A stretch of 64,000 nt of DNA from contig QZCP01000144.1 of assembly GCA_003956705.1 (NCBI GenBank), positions 1-64,000 on the forward strand, given 5' to 3'. Made by a program: the position numbers and the translations under genes. This document shows, in pieces, positions 12,086-24,530 of this stretch. The stretch's first letter is position 1, and each line of letters starts with the position of its first letter. The notes below the pieces were generated by a model, which saw only the letters and a list, made by a program, of their open reading frames with translations, did not search any database and was not told the origin of the DNA. The stretch is from Brevipalpus yothersi (taxonomy: Eukaryota > Arthropoda > Arachnida > Trombidiformes > Tenuipalpidae).

Positions 12086-13930
12086 ATGAAACTGCAGCAG
12101 GGAAAGTCCATTTTAGTTCGATTGAATATACATTATTTACTGAAATGCCTGGATGTAAGTGTATTTTTAATAAATCATCTTCTCAAAGCTCCTCAGACAT
12201 GAATATGCAATGAAAGTGGGTGATATATTTATGTCTGAAAATCCCTTTGTCTTTTTAACAGATTTGTGGTACAATATTTGGTCTTCTTATCTTGGTATCG
12301 GATGCAGAGAGTAAAATTTCATCTCAGAGTTTTGAATCTGGATTCATTCAACAACGATCAGATTTAAATCTTCGAACTCTGAGTTCTCTACTGATCGATG
12401 AAAGGTTTCGGACAAAGATTCAACACTTTAATAGAGAGAGAATTCCAGGAAGACGCTCATTCGGAACCGGAAATGGTGCTTTTGGTTTCTTTGAGACTAC
12501 AAGTGATTACATAAGTTCGATTTCTAGGGCCAAAATATTCGAGAAGATTGGGAAAAGGTGTAAAGTTGTGGTACGATTTTCATCAGGACCCGGTCGAGCT
12601 GACATCCCACAAGTGGTCAACAGTGATACCATTGGCTTGGGGGTTAGATTCTTTACGGATCATGGGAATTGGGATCTACTCACAATGAACACTCCGGTGG
12701 GTAGCTTTAGGAACCCAAGTAGGACTCCTGAAGGGATCCATGCACTGGAAGAGAGAGTGGTGAATAATCAATTTTATTTAGATCAAAAGAAAGACATGGA
12801 TAGCCTGTCACCAGAGGGTTTTCATTCGCTGATGTGGCTATATTCTGATATTGGGTTGCCGAAAAATTGGCGTGTTATTACGGGTTTCAGTGTTTGTGCC
12901 TTTAGGCTTGTGAACAATAAGGGTGAATATGTTAATGTTCGTTTTTCGATTCAAGCAAAGGGAAAATTTGGCTATCTCAGTCTAGAGGAAGCGGATTGGT
13001 TCAGAGGATATATTCCTGATATCTATGCTCGAGACTTGTATACAGCTATCGAGCGAGGTGATTATCCAGAGTTTTCTCTTCGAATTCAAATTGTTGAACC
13101 CAAAGAAGAAGATGATTTTGACTTTTTCCTGTTCGATCCAACCAAAGTTCGTTTTCGATAAATTTATAGCAGAATTTCGATTTAAGTTTGTTGTTCTTCT
13201 AGATATGGGATGAGAAAAAATTTCCTTGGATCACCATTGGAAAAATAGTTCTCAATAAGAATCCACGAAACTGGTTCTCAGATATTGATTCTCTAGCTCT
13301 CAATCCGATGAACCTGATACCTGGAATTGAACCATCATTCGATAGAACCTCACAGTCAAGATTGTTCATCTACTCTGATTCTCATAGATATAGGTCAGTC
13401 ACACTTCGAATCATCAATTTTTAACCATATCCAATTCTTCAGGCTCGGAGCAAATCATCAGCTACTTCCGATTAACCAACCTTATAGCCCTCTGAGGCCT
13501 ATTCACCCGGACTCTGGCTTTTGTTCCAAACCTTCTGGTAGAGAAAATTATGATGCAACTCGACAGTACAGAGAAGAGCAAGGTGTTGACTCATCTCAAG
13601 GATCTAGACCTTTCCAGATTCAAGCTGAAACGATAATAAAACGACATGATGAAAGTTATCTGGACAACTACTCTCAGGTCTGTATCAATAATAATTTCTA
13701 TCAATAACAATCGATATCTTATCCCAAATCATGATCTCATCTCATAGCCCAATCAAACTTGGATGAGCTTCGATAAAGGCCAACAGGAGCGACTGGTAGA
13801 GAGATTGAGTTTGGATCTACTGTCTTCAAGGCTCGAAACCCGGATCAAATTCTTGAAACATGCCAAAATTTTGAACCTAAATTGGTGTCACAGGTTAGCT
13901 ATAGCAGTAGGTTTAGACGATGGCTGCTAG
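12086..13930 (+). CDS. Secreted catalase-fold protein B (distal His replaced by Phe)
   Basis: Exons 12086-12154, 12262-13146, 13203-13393, 13443-13677 and 13748-13930 keep frame and give about 520 aa. Exons 3 and 4 are 191 and 235 nt, exactly as in genes A and C. The hydrophobic leader spans the first intron (ICGTIFGLLILVSDA after the splice), so the start codon is inferred. Core motifs include FNRERIPGRR, GNGAFGFFE, VVVRFSSGPGR and HGNWDLL. The codon at the distal His75 position is TTC, Phe (12460-12462); Asn148 is Met (DLLTMNTP). The haem-ligand Tyr and Arg are kept (SRLFIYSDSHRYRLG). The donor of intron 2 (GTTCGT) is weak. It is a recent tandem paralogue of gene C; exons 3-5 are nearly identical. 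Confidence 0.85.
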
Positions 13931-14551
13931 GGAATCCGAGTCAAGCTGAATCACTTCATTGTCAAATAGTATATGATCATCTTTGATCAGTGGTATTATA
14001 TCACCTAAGTGATAATTCACATATTTGACAGATTAGTCTCTTTTTCTCGAAGAAATGCATCTAATACCTCACCTGGCCTGAAGTATCGTCTTAAATACAT
14101 GTATTAGCCTTTGTAATTGATTCACATAAGAAAATCTCCAGCTCAAAAACTGAATTGGTGATTTGAATAAAGGGAGGCTAGGTAAATGATTCATGACAGA
14201 TTGGAAAAAATTTCTTGTAGAAATTTTGTAATACTTCACATTTAATTGAGAAAAATTTTCACAGATAGGTGAGATGATATGAATTAGCAACACTATGAGT
14301 TTTTATGGTAAGGAAAACAGAAACATTGAGGAAAATTTTCAACAAGCTCTTGGGTATGATCATAATAGAAGTTTTTCTGCTTAGTCTTCTAACCAGAACT
14401 ACCAGGTGCGTGTATTTCACAATATTCAGCTGACTTTCCAATCAGTTGGATGGAGCAAAGTATAGCTTTTCGAATGAATCTCCTAGAAAGGAAATCAGAT
14501 CGTTATTGTGCTTTGACTGGGTAACTCTTGTGTAGTTCATTTCCAATCATC
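13931..14551. promoter_or_regulatory. Spacer with duplicated upstream region of gene C
   Basis: Between genes B and C. The part from about 14330 to 14450 resembles 16650-16740, the region upstream of gene D, with shared words such as actaccagg/actaccaga and tgtgtat. The upstream control sequence was therefore copied together with the genes. No ORF here has coding character. Which bases matter for regulation cannot be seen. Confidence 0.4.
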
Positions 14552-16543
14552 ATGCAATCTCCATTCTGGTGGTTATGTGTAAGTAGATGCAATGATAGAA
14601 AAAAACGAGCTCGAACCAAAATGTTTCGCTCTTGTAGAACGTTCTTCGCTTTTTAGTTGATTTCAGTTTTGATTGATTAGTGAATTAAGTCTTTTAATTG
14701 ATCAGTCGAAAGAAGGAATCAGCCCCATGTAGGCAAAATTGACTCAAATGACTGTTGATTAATATGATCATTTGATCCATTCAGCGCTAATAAATCTACT
14801 TATCATGCTCTGAATATTAATAGTGATTGGAGTGAAGTTTCAGAAAAGAGTTGAGGAAAAAACTAAACCGACTGATGCTACTGCATCGAAATCTTTTTCG
14901 TTTTTGATTATCAGATTTCTGGTGCGATATTCTTCCAGAGTATCTCGGATTCATTGGCAGAAAGTATGGCTTCATTTCGAGATTCTAATAAGCCAACTTT
15001 GATATCTCTACTCATTGACGATGAATTTCGGACCAAGATTCAACACTTCAATAGAGAAAGGATTCCAGGAAGACGCTCATTTGGAACCGGAAATGGTGCT
15101 TTTGGTTTCTTTGAGACTACAAGTGATCACACAAGTTCGATTTCTAAGGCCAAAATATTCGAGAAGATTGGAAAGAAGTGTAAAGTTGTGGTACGATTTT
15201 CAGCAGGACCCGCTCGAATTGATATTCCACAAGTGATAAACAATGATGCTACTGGTTTTGCTGTTAGATTTTTCACTGAACAAGGAATTTGGGATCTACT
15301 CACGATGAATACTCCAGTGAGTAGCTTTAGGAACCCAAGTAGGGTTCCTGAAGGAATTCATGCACTGGAGGAGAGGGCAGTGAACAATCAGATATATCTG
15401 GACCAGAAAAAAGATTTTGACACCATGTCACCAGAAGGTTTTCATTCACTGATGTGGCAGTATTCAGATTCTGGATTGTCCAGATATTGGCGTGTTTTGG
15501 CTGGTTTTAGCATTTGTGCCTTCAGATTGGTCAATAAGAAGGGTGAATATGTGAATGTTAAATTTTCGATCAAAGCAAAGAAGAAATTTGATTATCTCAG
15601 CTTGGAAGAAGCGGATTGGATCAGAGGATATATTCCCGATTATTATGCTCGAGATTTGTATGCAGCTATTGAGCGAGGTGATTATCCAGAGTTTTCTCTG
15701 CGAATTCAAATTGTTGAACCCAAAGAGGAAGATGATTTTGACTTTTTCCTGTTCGATCCAACAAAAGTGGGTAGCTCTTCTCTCCTTGACAAAATTTCCC
15801 ATCAGCAATTCTCATCATTCTAGATGTGGGACGAGAAAAAATTTCCTTGGATTACAATTGGGCGAATAGTTCTCAACGAGAATCCAAAGAATTGGTTCAC
15901 AGATATCGAATCACTTGCTCTCAATCCAATGAGCTTGATACCTGGAATTGAAACCGCTTTTGATAGAGTGACGCAATCACGATTGTTTATATACCAAGAT
16001 ACTCACAGACATAGGTTAGCCAGAATTTGAATCGCCAATTTTCAACTACATATTCTATTCCATAGGCTGGGAACAAATTTTCAGCAACTTCCAATCAACC
16101 AACCTCGTACTCCTCTGAGGCCTATTCACCCGGACTCTGGCTTTTGTTCCAAATCTTCTGGTAGAGAAAACTATGATGCAACTCGACAGTACAGAGAGAA
16201 GCAAGGTGTTGACTCATCTCAAGGATCTACACCTTTCCAGATTCAAGCTGGAACCATAATAAAGCGACATGATGAAAGTTATCTAGACAACTACTCTCAG
16301 GTCTGTGATTCAACCAATAACAATCAATTTCTTATTCCAAATCATGATTTTACCTCACAGCCCAATCAAACTTGGATGAGCTTCGATAAAGGCCAACAGG
16401 AGCGACTGGTAGAGAGGTTGAGCTTGGATCTACTGTCTTCAAGGCTCGAAACCAGGATCAGATTCTTGAAACATGCCAAAATTTTGAACCCAGATTGGTG
16501 TCACATGTTAGCTGTAGCAATAGGTTTAGAGGGTCGCTGTTGA
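14552..16543 (+). CDS. Secreted catalase-fold protein C (distal His replaced by Phe)
   Basis: Five exons: 14552-14578, 14915-15766, 15824-16014, 16066-16300, 16361-16543; about 495 aa. The first exon is only 27 nt (MQSPFWWLC) and continues into a hydrophobic stretch after a 336-bp intron, together forming a signal peptide. Catalase motifs are strong (FNRERIPGRR, GNGAFGFFE, VVVRFSAGPAR, IWDLLTMNTP). The distal His75 codon is TTT, Phe (15080-15082), and Asn148 is Met. The proximal motif SRLFIYQDTHRHRLG is close to the consensus of active catalases and keeps Tyr358, His362 and Arg365. The haem-side architecture is thus intact while the catalytic side is lost. Its nearest relative is gene B. Confidence 0.87.
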
Positions 16544-16842
16544 GCATGCAGGTCAAGCAAGACAACTATGATTATCTGTTACCAGGATTTATCTAACTCA
16601 TAAGTGTGCGAATTGGTCAGCAATTTTTAACTAATATTAACTAACTCTTGAGTACGATCTTGATGGAAGCTTCTCTTCCTAGTCTCTTGATTTTTCAGCA
16701 CTACCAGATGTGTGTATGTCAGCTGAGTTCAAAATCAGCTTGGGAGAGGGTAATTCAGATTCTCTCATTAAATTTACGATAAAAAGCTATGAAAAATGTG
16801 AAGCTGTGTTTGTGGTCCTTATATACGTTATTTTGAATCATC
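16544..16842. promoter_or_regulatory. Upstream region of gene D, duplicate of that of gene C
   Basis: About 300 bp between gene C and gene D. It resembles the 3' half of the 13931-14551 spacer, ending in a near-identical stretch around the tiny first exon (catgcaa, ttcattct, ggtta, gtgtaagta). It probably contains the gene D promoter. Confidence 0.4.
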
Positions 16843-18734
16843 ATGCAAACTTCATTCTCGTGGTTACGTGTAAGTAAATGTACAGTTGTCAAATTTTCTA
16901 ATATGCTACAGCTCTCTTCTGAACTATGTCTATGTGTTTATCGATTGATAATAATCCTAATTCTGATTGAGTCAGTCGATATGTTGAAATATTGAATCAA
17001 AGCTAACGATTATCAGGTTCAAATAGTAATCACTCATATGAATCTGATTATTTTATCATTCATGAAGATCCTCATGGTCATCTGCTTGCTTCCTGCTCTC
17101 AATGTTGATGGTGGAAGCTCATCTCAAAATTCAATCTATCAACCAGTTGATCAGATGGAGGAATATATTCTGCGATTGAATGATGATAAATTCCGAACCA
17201 AAATACAGCATTTCAATAGAGAACGTACAGCGTCGCGCCGTACATTTGGAACTGGTAACGGGGCTTTTGGTTTTTTCGAGGCAACAAACGATAAAATAGC
17301 TTCAATATCAAAAGCCAGAATATTTGAGAGAATTGGTGAGAGGTGTGAGGTTGTGGTTCGTTTTTCAGCTGGACCAGGTAGATATGATGTTCCACAGATA
17401 TTATATAATGACGCTATTGGGTTTTCAATACGCTTCCGCACTGATCAAGGTGATTGGGATCTGCTCACCACCAATGTTCCAGTGAACAATTTTCGAAATC
17501 CTAACCGAGTTGCTGAAGGCATTCATGGTCTGGAAGAGAATGCTGAGAACAACCTAATATATTTAAATCAGAAGAAAGATTTTGACACATTTCTACCGGA
17601 AAGTTTCCATTTAATAATGTGGCAATATTCTGACATAGGATCACCAAAAAGTTGGCGAGTTACTCCAGGCTACAGTATTTGTGCCTTCAGATTAGTCAAC
17701 AAAAACGGTGAATACGTTAATGCTCGCTTTTCGATCCAGGCGAAGAAAAAATTTAACTATCTTGACCTGGAAAAAGTCATGTGGATAAATGGAAATATAC
17801 CCGATTATTATGCTCGCGATTTGTATACAGCTATTGAACGAGGTGATTATCCAGAATATTTGGTCAGAATTCAAATCATTGAACCAAAAGATGAAGATGA
17901 ACTTGGAATATCTATTTTTGATGTGACCAAGGTGAGTTTTGAGCATAAGCTACAATGTAATGTGGTATACATGCATTCTGTTCCAATTAGACATGGGATG
18001 AAAGAAAGTATCCATGGATAACTATCGGGCGAATAGTTCTCAACAAGAATCCAAAGAATTGGTACTCAGACATTGAATCTATTGCTCTGAATCCGATGAA
18101 TCTAATATCTGGAATAGAACCTGCTCATGATAGAACGTCACAGTCAAGATTATTCATCTATTCCGATTCTCATCGATACAGGTAACCTTACTACGAATCT
18201 TAATCGATTGAAGGATTTACTTGCCTTTCTCATAGACTTGGTATAAACTATCCATTGCTTCCGATCAATAATCCTCTGGTTCCTCTGAGACCAATTCATC
18301 CAGCGACTGGTTACTGTTCCGAATATAATGGCCAAAAAAGTAACCTTGCAAGCCAGCCATACACCATGATAACAGAATCTGAATCATTCTCAGAACAGAA
18401 TTCTAAGCCATTCCAAATCTCTGTCGGAACTTTGATAGCAAGGCATGATGAGAGTAATATGGATAATTATTCCCAGGTAAAGGGTTGTTCGTTAATTTTT
18501 CTATTACTTGGTGAAGGGGAAAAGTATCTGCTACTCGTTTCTATCTTGCAGGCCAATCAAACATGGATGAATTTTGAACGAGACGAAAAAGAGCGACTAA
18601 TCGAGCGATTGAGCTTGGACTTAATTTTTTCGGAGCATGGAACACGTATCAAATTCTTGGAACATGCCAGAATTTTGAACTCAAATTGGTGCAAAAAATT
18701 GGCTCATGCTATTGACTTGGAAGGCCATTGTTAA
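16843..18734 (+). CDS. Secreted catalase-fold protein D (distal His replaced by Phe)
   Basis: Exons 16843-16869, 17017-17931, 17991-18181, 18236-18476, 18552-18734; about 518 aa. The 27-nt first exon (MQTSFSWLR) parallels that of gene C. Alternatively translation starts inside exon 2 at Met 17038 or 17062 (MKILMVICLLPALNVDG), itself a good signal peptide. Motifs: FNRERTASRR, GNGAFGFFE, VVVRFSAGPGR, QGDWDLLTTNVP. Distal His75 is Phe and Asn148 is Thr. Tyr358 and its Arg partners are kept (SRLFIYSDSHRYRLG). A possible polyadenylation signal AATAAA lies at 18743-18748, just after the stop. It is more diverged from B and C than they are from each other. Confidence 0.85.
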
Positions 18735-19103
18735 GCTCTCAAAATAAACTGATAACAAATGCTGGCTTTATTGATTTTGAGTTCATCAGTAATTTAAAGT
18801 TGATGAATTAGCAGCTGCAATACAATGTGTCAATGACTTCATCATATTCATTGCTGCAATTACATTAACAAACTGATTATCGAGCTTTATTCAATCTCAC
18901 TTGAACAATAGTAACAAAGTTTTATCGATATTGATTATTGTGAAATACCTGATAATATTCAATGTGAACAGAGTTCGAGGAGAAAAATACTTTCATAGCA
19001 CCAGTATGTTATCTGTTCTGATGGAACTTTGAGCAGATCATCACTCAAAATAGTGTTCATTTGCTATATACAACTTCGTTTTGAAGAAAAAATCCTCATA
19101 AAA
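18735..19103. other. Intergenic region
   Basis: Spacer between catalase-fold gene D and the first amylase-fold gene, both on the plus strand. It holds a probable poly(A) signal near its left end and must hold the promoter of the amylase-fold gene. Nothing else is visible. Confidence 0.4.
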
Positions 19104-20764
19104 ATGAATAAGATTTACTTTGTATTGTGCTCAATTCTCTGTGTCCATGTTGTGCTTATCCGTGGACTTGACCCATTCGATGATCCTCATTTCAAGAAAG
19201 ATCGAAACACAATTGTGAACCTTTTTGAATGGCGATTCGAGGAAATCGGTAAGGAATGTGAACGATATCTGGGTCCCAAAGGCTATGGAGGTGTTCTCAC
19301 ATCACCAGTTTGGGAACATGAGTTAATGGAAAATCCAGTAGTCAACAATCGATATGGTTTGGTGAGTTACAAGTTAATGACCAGATATGGTGATGAAGCC
19401 CAATTGGCTGGGATGATTAGACGTTGCAATAAGGCCGGTGTTCGAGTGTATGTGGATTGTAATGTTGGTTCAACAACATTTCCATACATAGGAAAAGGGT
19501 TTGGTGGTACACATTTTGATGGTACAAATAAAAGTTATCCTGGTGTTCCGTATACTAGAGAAAATTTCAACTCATTCCCAGCATGTCCAACTGAATCAGG
19601 TGATATTGAGGATCCAACTGATCCAATTCAGTTGCGAAATTGTATGGTCACTGGACTCAATGATCTGGACAATGGTCAAGAGTATGTTCAAGATAAGATT
19701 GCCCAAGCGTTGAACAAATTGATCAGTCTTGGAATTGCTGGCATTCGAGTAGATGCTAGTTATATGAGTTGGCCAAAGCATCTTAAAAAAATTTTCAACA
19801 AGTTACACAATCTGAATAGCAAATATTTCGAGCCCAATTCGAAGCTATTCATTTTCCATTCGATAGATTATGAAGACGGACTACCTCCCGGTCCTGGTCC
19901 AAGTCCAGATGAGTATCTGGACATTGGTTCGGTGATATCAGTTGACACAAGACGTAAAGTGGTAAACTCTTTTCTGGAAGATAGTACAGAACGAATTGAA
20001 AATTTACATACTTTAAATGAAAAGTCACAAATTCCAAGTGATTCAGCTGTGTCTTTCGTTGATGCTCCAGCATATCAATTCACTGATGTACCAGAAGGAA
20101 TAAATTTTAGACAACCGTTTCTACTGGTCAAAGCCACAGCATTCTTACTGGCATGGCCATATGGAACTCCATTGGTGATGAGTAGTTACAACTACACAGT
20201 TGGCCCAGCACCAGATTTTTGGAAACTAAATTCTCAAGCGAAAAAGTGGCCTGCCGCTAAGGCGCCGGTTGGACCTAATGGATATTCTGTGGATGTGATC
20301 ATCAAAGCAGATTCATCTTGCTCAGAGCCTTGGATTTGTGAACACAGGTTAGAGCAATTATTCATATGTGGTGGAGCTAATCCAGGCTAATTTTCTGTTC
20401 ATTTGATTTATTCAGATGGAAACCAATCAGCAACATGGTAAAATTCCGTAATGTTGTTAGTGGCACACCAATTGAAAATTGGATAAGCTTAGGTGAAAAT
20501 GTGATCGCTTTCAGTCGAGGATCGAAAGGCTTCATATTGATCGTCAACGATAACACACTCGTTGACCATGTATTCCACACTGGTCTACCTGGAGGTCAAT
20601 ATTGTGATATTATTTCTGGTGAAATGATTGGTGATATCAAAAAATCATGTTCTGGTCGTAAGATTCTGGTAGAAAACGATGGACGAGCTCATATTCTACT
20701 GGATGGAAGCTTTGATGAAGAAGGTGTAATTGCGTTCCATATCGAATCTCGCCTACCTCATTGA
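19104..20764 (+). CDS. Secreted amylase-fold protein 1, catalytic Glu and Asp lost
   Basis: Two exons (19104-20347, 20416-20764) with a 68-bp intron; about 530 aa, the usual length of animal alpha-amylases. I chose the ATG at 19104 because it starts a signal peptide (MNKIYFVLCSILCVHVVLIRG). The GH13 scaffold is clear: NLFEWRFEEIGKECERYLGP, NRYGLVSYKLMTRYG, AWPYGTPLVMSSY, EHRWKPISNMVKFRN. Compared with pancreatic amylase, the nucleophile Asp197 and Arg195 are kept (GIRVDASYMSWP, D217), but Glu233 is Ser253 (FIFHSIDY) and Asp300 is Ala323 (FVDAPAYQ). Asn100 and His101 of DAVINH are Gly and Ser (DCNVGS), and Lys200 and His201 are Tyr and Met. It cannot hydrolyse starch by the GH13 mechanism. A ligand-binding role is possible but unproven. 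Confidence 0.88.
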
Positions 20765-21006
20765 GTCTTTCATTCCAGTAAATTTTGGGCGAAGTTTACA
20801 TTCAATGTTATCGTATGATTCCTAGTCAATTGATATTTTATAGTTTTATTTTGCTCAAAAAGTAGATCATACCACCAGGCTATTTTTCAGTAATAAGGGA
20901 GAAGTTATGGAGAGACCATGAAAATGATGAAATTTCCGTTTCCGGTATTTTTGTTGAGTTTTAGCCATAGTGCTAGTCCTAGAATTGGACAATCAATTGG
21001 TTATTG

Positions 21007-22689
21007 TCACAGATATGAGTCAATTTTGGGAAGTCTTACTTTTTTCTCGGGTTTCTTGGGTTTCAGGTTCTTTGCATGCCTGACATCGATATCTATCCAA
21101 AGGATAGCTAGAAGAGGTATCATGAAGATACATGCCATTACTTGATAAACGAAACCAGGATTTGAATCGGCAGTATATGTGAATATTAGAGAATAGAGAA
21201 AACCATTGACCATGGCTGCAAATGTTTCCAAACACTGGAGAATTGTGAACACTTGACTAGTCTCATTGGAATCAATCGATTTCGATATGATCGACCGGAT
21301 AGAAGGTATGAATGTAGAAGTGAGGGCACCAATAATACTTGAGAAATAGAAAGCAAATGAATTCCGAATTGATCCTCTAACTAAAAAAGAGAGCATAGCA
21401 GACAAAATTCCTATTAAACCACATGCAGTATCTTCTAGATGGAACCATTTTTGAAGAATGTGGGGCCAAAAAGGACCCATAATTGTTGGAATCATTGAAG
21501 CAGCCGCACGGGCAGTTGAATAGTAAACTGAGGACCAGTGATAAACTAGTTGAGAGAATTGATATTCAATTGTCCAAGCACCAAAAAAACAGAATATGAA
21601 TATCACTATAGAGAGAAAGGATAACCATAAATGCAAATGTTTTTTGTTTGATCGCCTTTTGGTACAAGTTTTCACCATATACAAGACATTAGAGATGTCA
21701 AATAATTTCATGATCATCTGTCCTAGACCATGATCACTTTTCCGGAAGCTATACTTCTTAAATCTTTTCTTATCAGTTTGATTGATGAGTGTATGTGGTT
21801 CTCTAGTATTGATCATTGTTAGTGCCCAGATTGTTGCAATCAGATTAATCAAACTTGCCACAACAAATATGGTGGTATAATTTTGTAATCCAAGCCCTAT
21901 CCGAGGTTCGAGAGCTAGAACTGATCCTCCAAAAAGTGTACCAGCAAGAGCTCCTGATGATTATTTCATTGAATGCTTATCAGTATTTTTCATGATGTCT
22001 GTAATGTATAATTAACCGATAATTACGAACCTCCTTGAATACAAAATTCGATCATTCCAAATCTTATCATTCTATGTGACAGTGGAGATGTGGTTGCCAC
22101 CAATGAGAAGACACAAGTGAAAAATGTGGCACCATTCAAGAATTTGGGAACATTTGAAATGAGTAGAACCATATAATCTGAGAATAGAAGCAAAAAATGA
22201 GTATAAAGCATGAATCTATCAACAAATAAGACATGCAATCATCTCACCAATTTCAAAGTGATATAATTGATGAAGAACTATTAAGCTTCCCAAAAAAGAT
22301 CCAAATGGTCCTCCTGCCAATACATATTTCATCATTTTCGGGTTTTGATCGAGCCATTTACCAAGGAATAAAGTTATCAGAATGCCAGGAAAGCAAGATA
22401 TGAGCGTGGAATATGATTTCCATAAAGATACTTGACCGTAGATATCGATTGCTTGGAATAGATAATCTTGATGATCTTGAATGTTGCGGCAAACATCGAT
22501 CGGTAATCTTAGATTGTTCAGACATATTTTATCTTGCACAATCTGATTGAGACTGATGTCCGAGAAACCGATAGTGAACCACACAAGGAAACAGAAAATA
22601 TCCAAACTTATAACTTTATGATAGCTGAATGGTGCAACAATTTGTTTTTCGAAGGAAACTTGACATTTGGGATGCTGATGTGGCGACAT
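21007..22689 (-). CDS. MFS transporter, SLC46-like
   Basis: Three exons (22689-22248, 22177-22031, 21953-21007) join in phase to about 511 aa. The protein has about twelve hydrophobic segments. The N-terminal half carries VISLDIFCFLVWFTIGFSD, then an extracellular loop with Cys residues (DKICLNNL, DVCRNIQ), typical of the SLC46 family (proton-coupled folate/haem carrier and relatives), followed by the MFS motif A-like FLGKWLDQNPKM. The C-terminal half includes AYHW/VYHWSSVYYSTARA. The tail is Lys-rich (KPKKPEKKVRLPK). Exon 1 is 442 nt, as in the paralogue at 29.4-31.2 kb. The substrate is unknown. It lies between two amylase-fold genes, on the opposite strand. Confidence 0.82.
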
Positions 22690-23267
22690 TTCAAATAAGA
22701 TAAGATAAGATTTTCATTCCAAGGAATATTCACTTGTCAATGATAATTTGAGCCAATTTTGATTCCCACACAAACTACTTCTTAACCTTCAAACTTTACT
22801 TCCTAAATCACAGCCCACCAAAGCCTGATGATTGAATCTGTGGAAGAATTTATAAACCAACCAGATTATGATGGATGTATCAGATTAATGTCAATTGGTT
22901 GCCACACAAAAGCCTGTAGGAATAGAAAACATGACCAAAAAGTATCAAAACAATTAACTCCCTAAAAAAAGATGATCTTTGAGCATATGATGTTTAATTT
23001 ACGCTCAACTTGTATCCAAATGATTGTGAGCCAATTGATTTACCATTAGAAAAGGTATGCAGCAGAGTCAGGTGTTGTTTTGAATTATTAGAAGGTTAAC
23101 TATTTTATCATTAATTGTTCACTTGGCTTTGGCAATTGCGAAAATTAATTGCAGTTAAGACAGTTTCATATTGAAAGTATGAAAAAAAATTATATATTTT
23201 TGGTTTTTTTTAATTCAAAAAAATTCCATCAAGATTATTTCATTCGAAAGAATTTTTTAAAGGTGAT
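22690..23267. other. Intergenic region
   Basis: AT-rich spacer upstream of the first MFS gene (-). It presumably contains its promoter. I see no coding frame or RNA gene. Confidence 0.4.
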
Positions 23268-23352
23268 AACCCTCAGTTCATAGATGATCGAACGACTCTG
23301 GCTCTATTGTGATAATATTCTGATACTGATTTTTCGAAAGAGTCGCGCTCTT
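23268..23352 (+). pseudogene. Relic of an amylase-fold gene (N-terminal piece)
   Basis: The plus strand reads DPQFIDDRTTLALL and then a stop, matching the mature N-terminus of amylase-fold protein 2 (DPHFIDDRTTLVEL, 24652-24693) over roughly 40 nt. Weaker similarity continues to about 23352. No further exon follows. This is a decayed fragment of an additional gene copy located 30 bp upstream of a MITE. Confidence 0.6.
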
Positions 23353-23383
23353 TTGCTGACTTCAATGCGTTATTTATTAGTAA

Positions 23384-24000
23384 TACCAAGGTGGCGAAAA
23401 GTAATGTGACGGACTTTAAAATTCGAAAAAAAAATGATCGTGAGGAGGAATGAACTTGAATTGAAATGAATAAGATTGAATAACAATTGAAGTTAAACAC
23501 AAAAAAATTTCATCAGAAAATTCCAGGTAGAATAGAAATAAACTGGAAATTTCAGTCGCAATAGAATTTTTGGTTTTTGAAGCCTAAATTTTCGAAATTC
23601 TAGGAATTTTCGGTAGTTATTCCATGTATTGACGAAAAATTGAGGTGAGACAAAGTATTAGCCATGACAATTGATAAACTAAAGAAAAAGGGGATGAAAA
23701 TCATAAGATAAATGATGAAATCGGGAAAGGTATTTTGCAAGAAATGCTCATTTTCGATAACGTTTAATCCCATAGTAAAAACCCATAGGTTTTTCATGTG
23801 TCTCAAAAGTCAGAATCCTGATGATCAACGTAATTTTTGGCCCATTTCTATCCTATTTCGAATTTCGGAGCCGAATTTTTTTCTTGATCAACTTCATTCA
23901 TTTCTCGACCTTAATTGTTATGATTAGAATTGATTCTCTCACATAATCATTTTTTTCTAATTGCTCAAACTCCGTCACATTACTTTTCGCCACCTTGGTA
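23384..24000. mobile_element. MITE with 30-bp perfect terminal inverted repeats
   Basis: The left end (23384-23413, starting TACCAAGGTGGCGAAAAGTA) is exactly repeated in inverse orientation at 23971-24000. The outermost TA on each side fits a TA target-site duplication, so the element proper is 23386-23998, 613 bp. It has no transposase. TA duplication and the CCAAGGTGGCGAAA-type end suggest a Tc1/mariner-superfamily MITE moved in trans. Short internal ORFs (60-75 aa) look random. Confidence 0.85.
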
Positions 24001-24530
24001 GCTACAAATTAGTCAAAAGTAAAGATGAAGATTTTCATCTTTGCTTGTCTATTCGAGTACCAAGTCTCCAGTTTTCCAAGATGAATTGATACTTCTTGAA
24101 GGAATAGAATGAGGATAAGATATATGCATAACTTTGCTCAAACGCATGGTATGAGTGAATCGCCGGTAAAAAAATAATATTTCAATAGCTGCTCTTTAAT
24201 CGGAATCATCTGGTCTACATCTTCCAACATTCAGAATAGAAGATTTCAGATCTCAGGAATCTCAAGCCAAGCCGAGTAAGTTTTTCAGGATCGATTTGAA
24301 AAGTCGACTCATTTGTGATATATTCCGAACACATGAGATTTTTCAATGTTAATCTAAACTTGCATCCATTATTGCAGACAGATAAAATTTTTTTTTTGAA
24401 TAAGTTGGGCAATGAAACACATAAAACCAGATGTTCACCTGGCTAATTAGTGAGTAAGTGATGTTATCATCGATTGTTTACCAGTGTTTAGTGCTTTCAC
24501 TTTCAGTAAGAACAATTGTATTTTAACATT
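24001..24530. other. Intergenic region
   Basis: Spacer between the MITE and amylase-fold gene 2; it should carry that gene's promoter. A 65-aa minus ORF (24215-24412) has no recognisable motif. Nothing else is visible. Confidence 0.4.

Noticed and set aside
12292..12294. Translation start of catalase-fold gene B at a TTG codon
   Set aside because: Non-ATG start; a phase-compatible upstream exon (12086-12154) with an ATG and GTAAGT donor explains the hydrophobic leader better.
23273..23806. Two minus-strand ORFs of 68-75 aa around the MITE
   Set aside because: They overlap the amylase relic and the MITE and have no motif; the open frames reflect AT-rich sequence.
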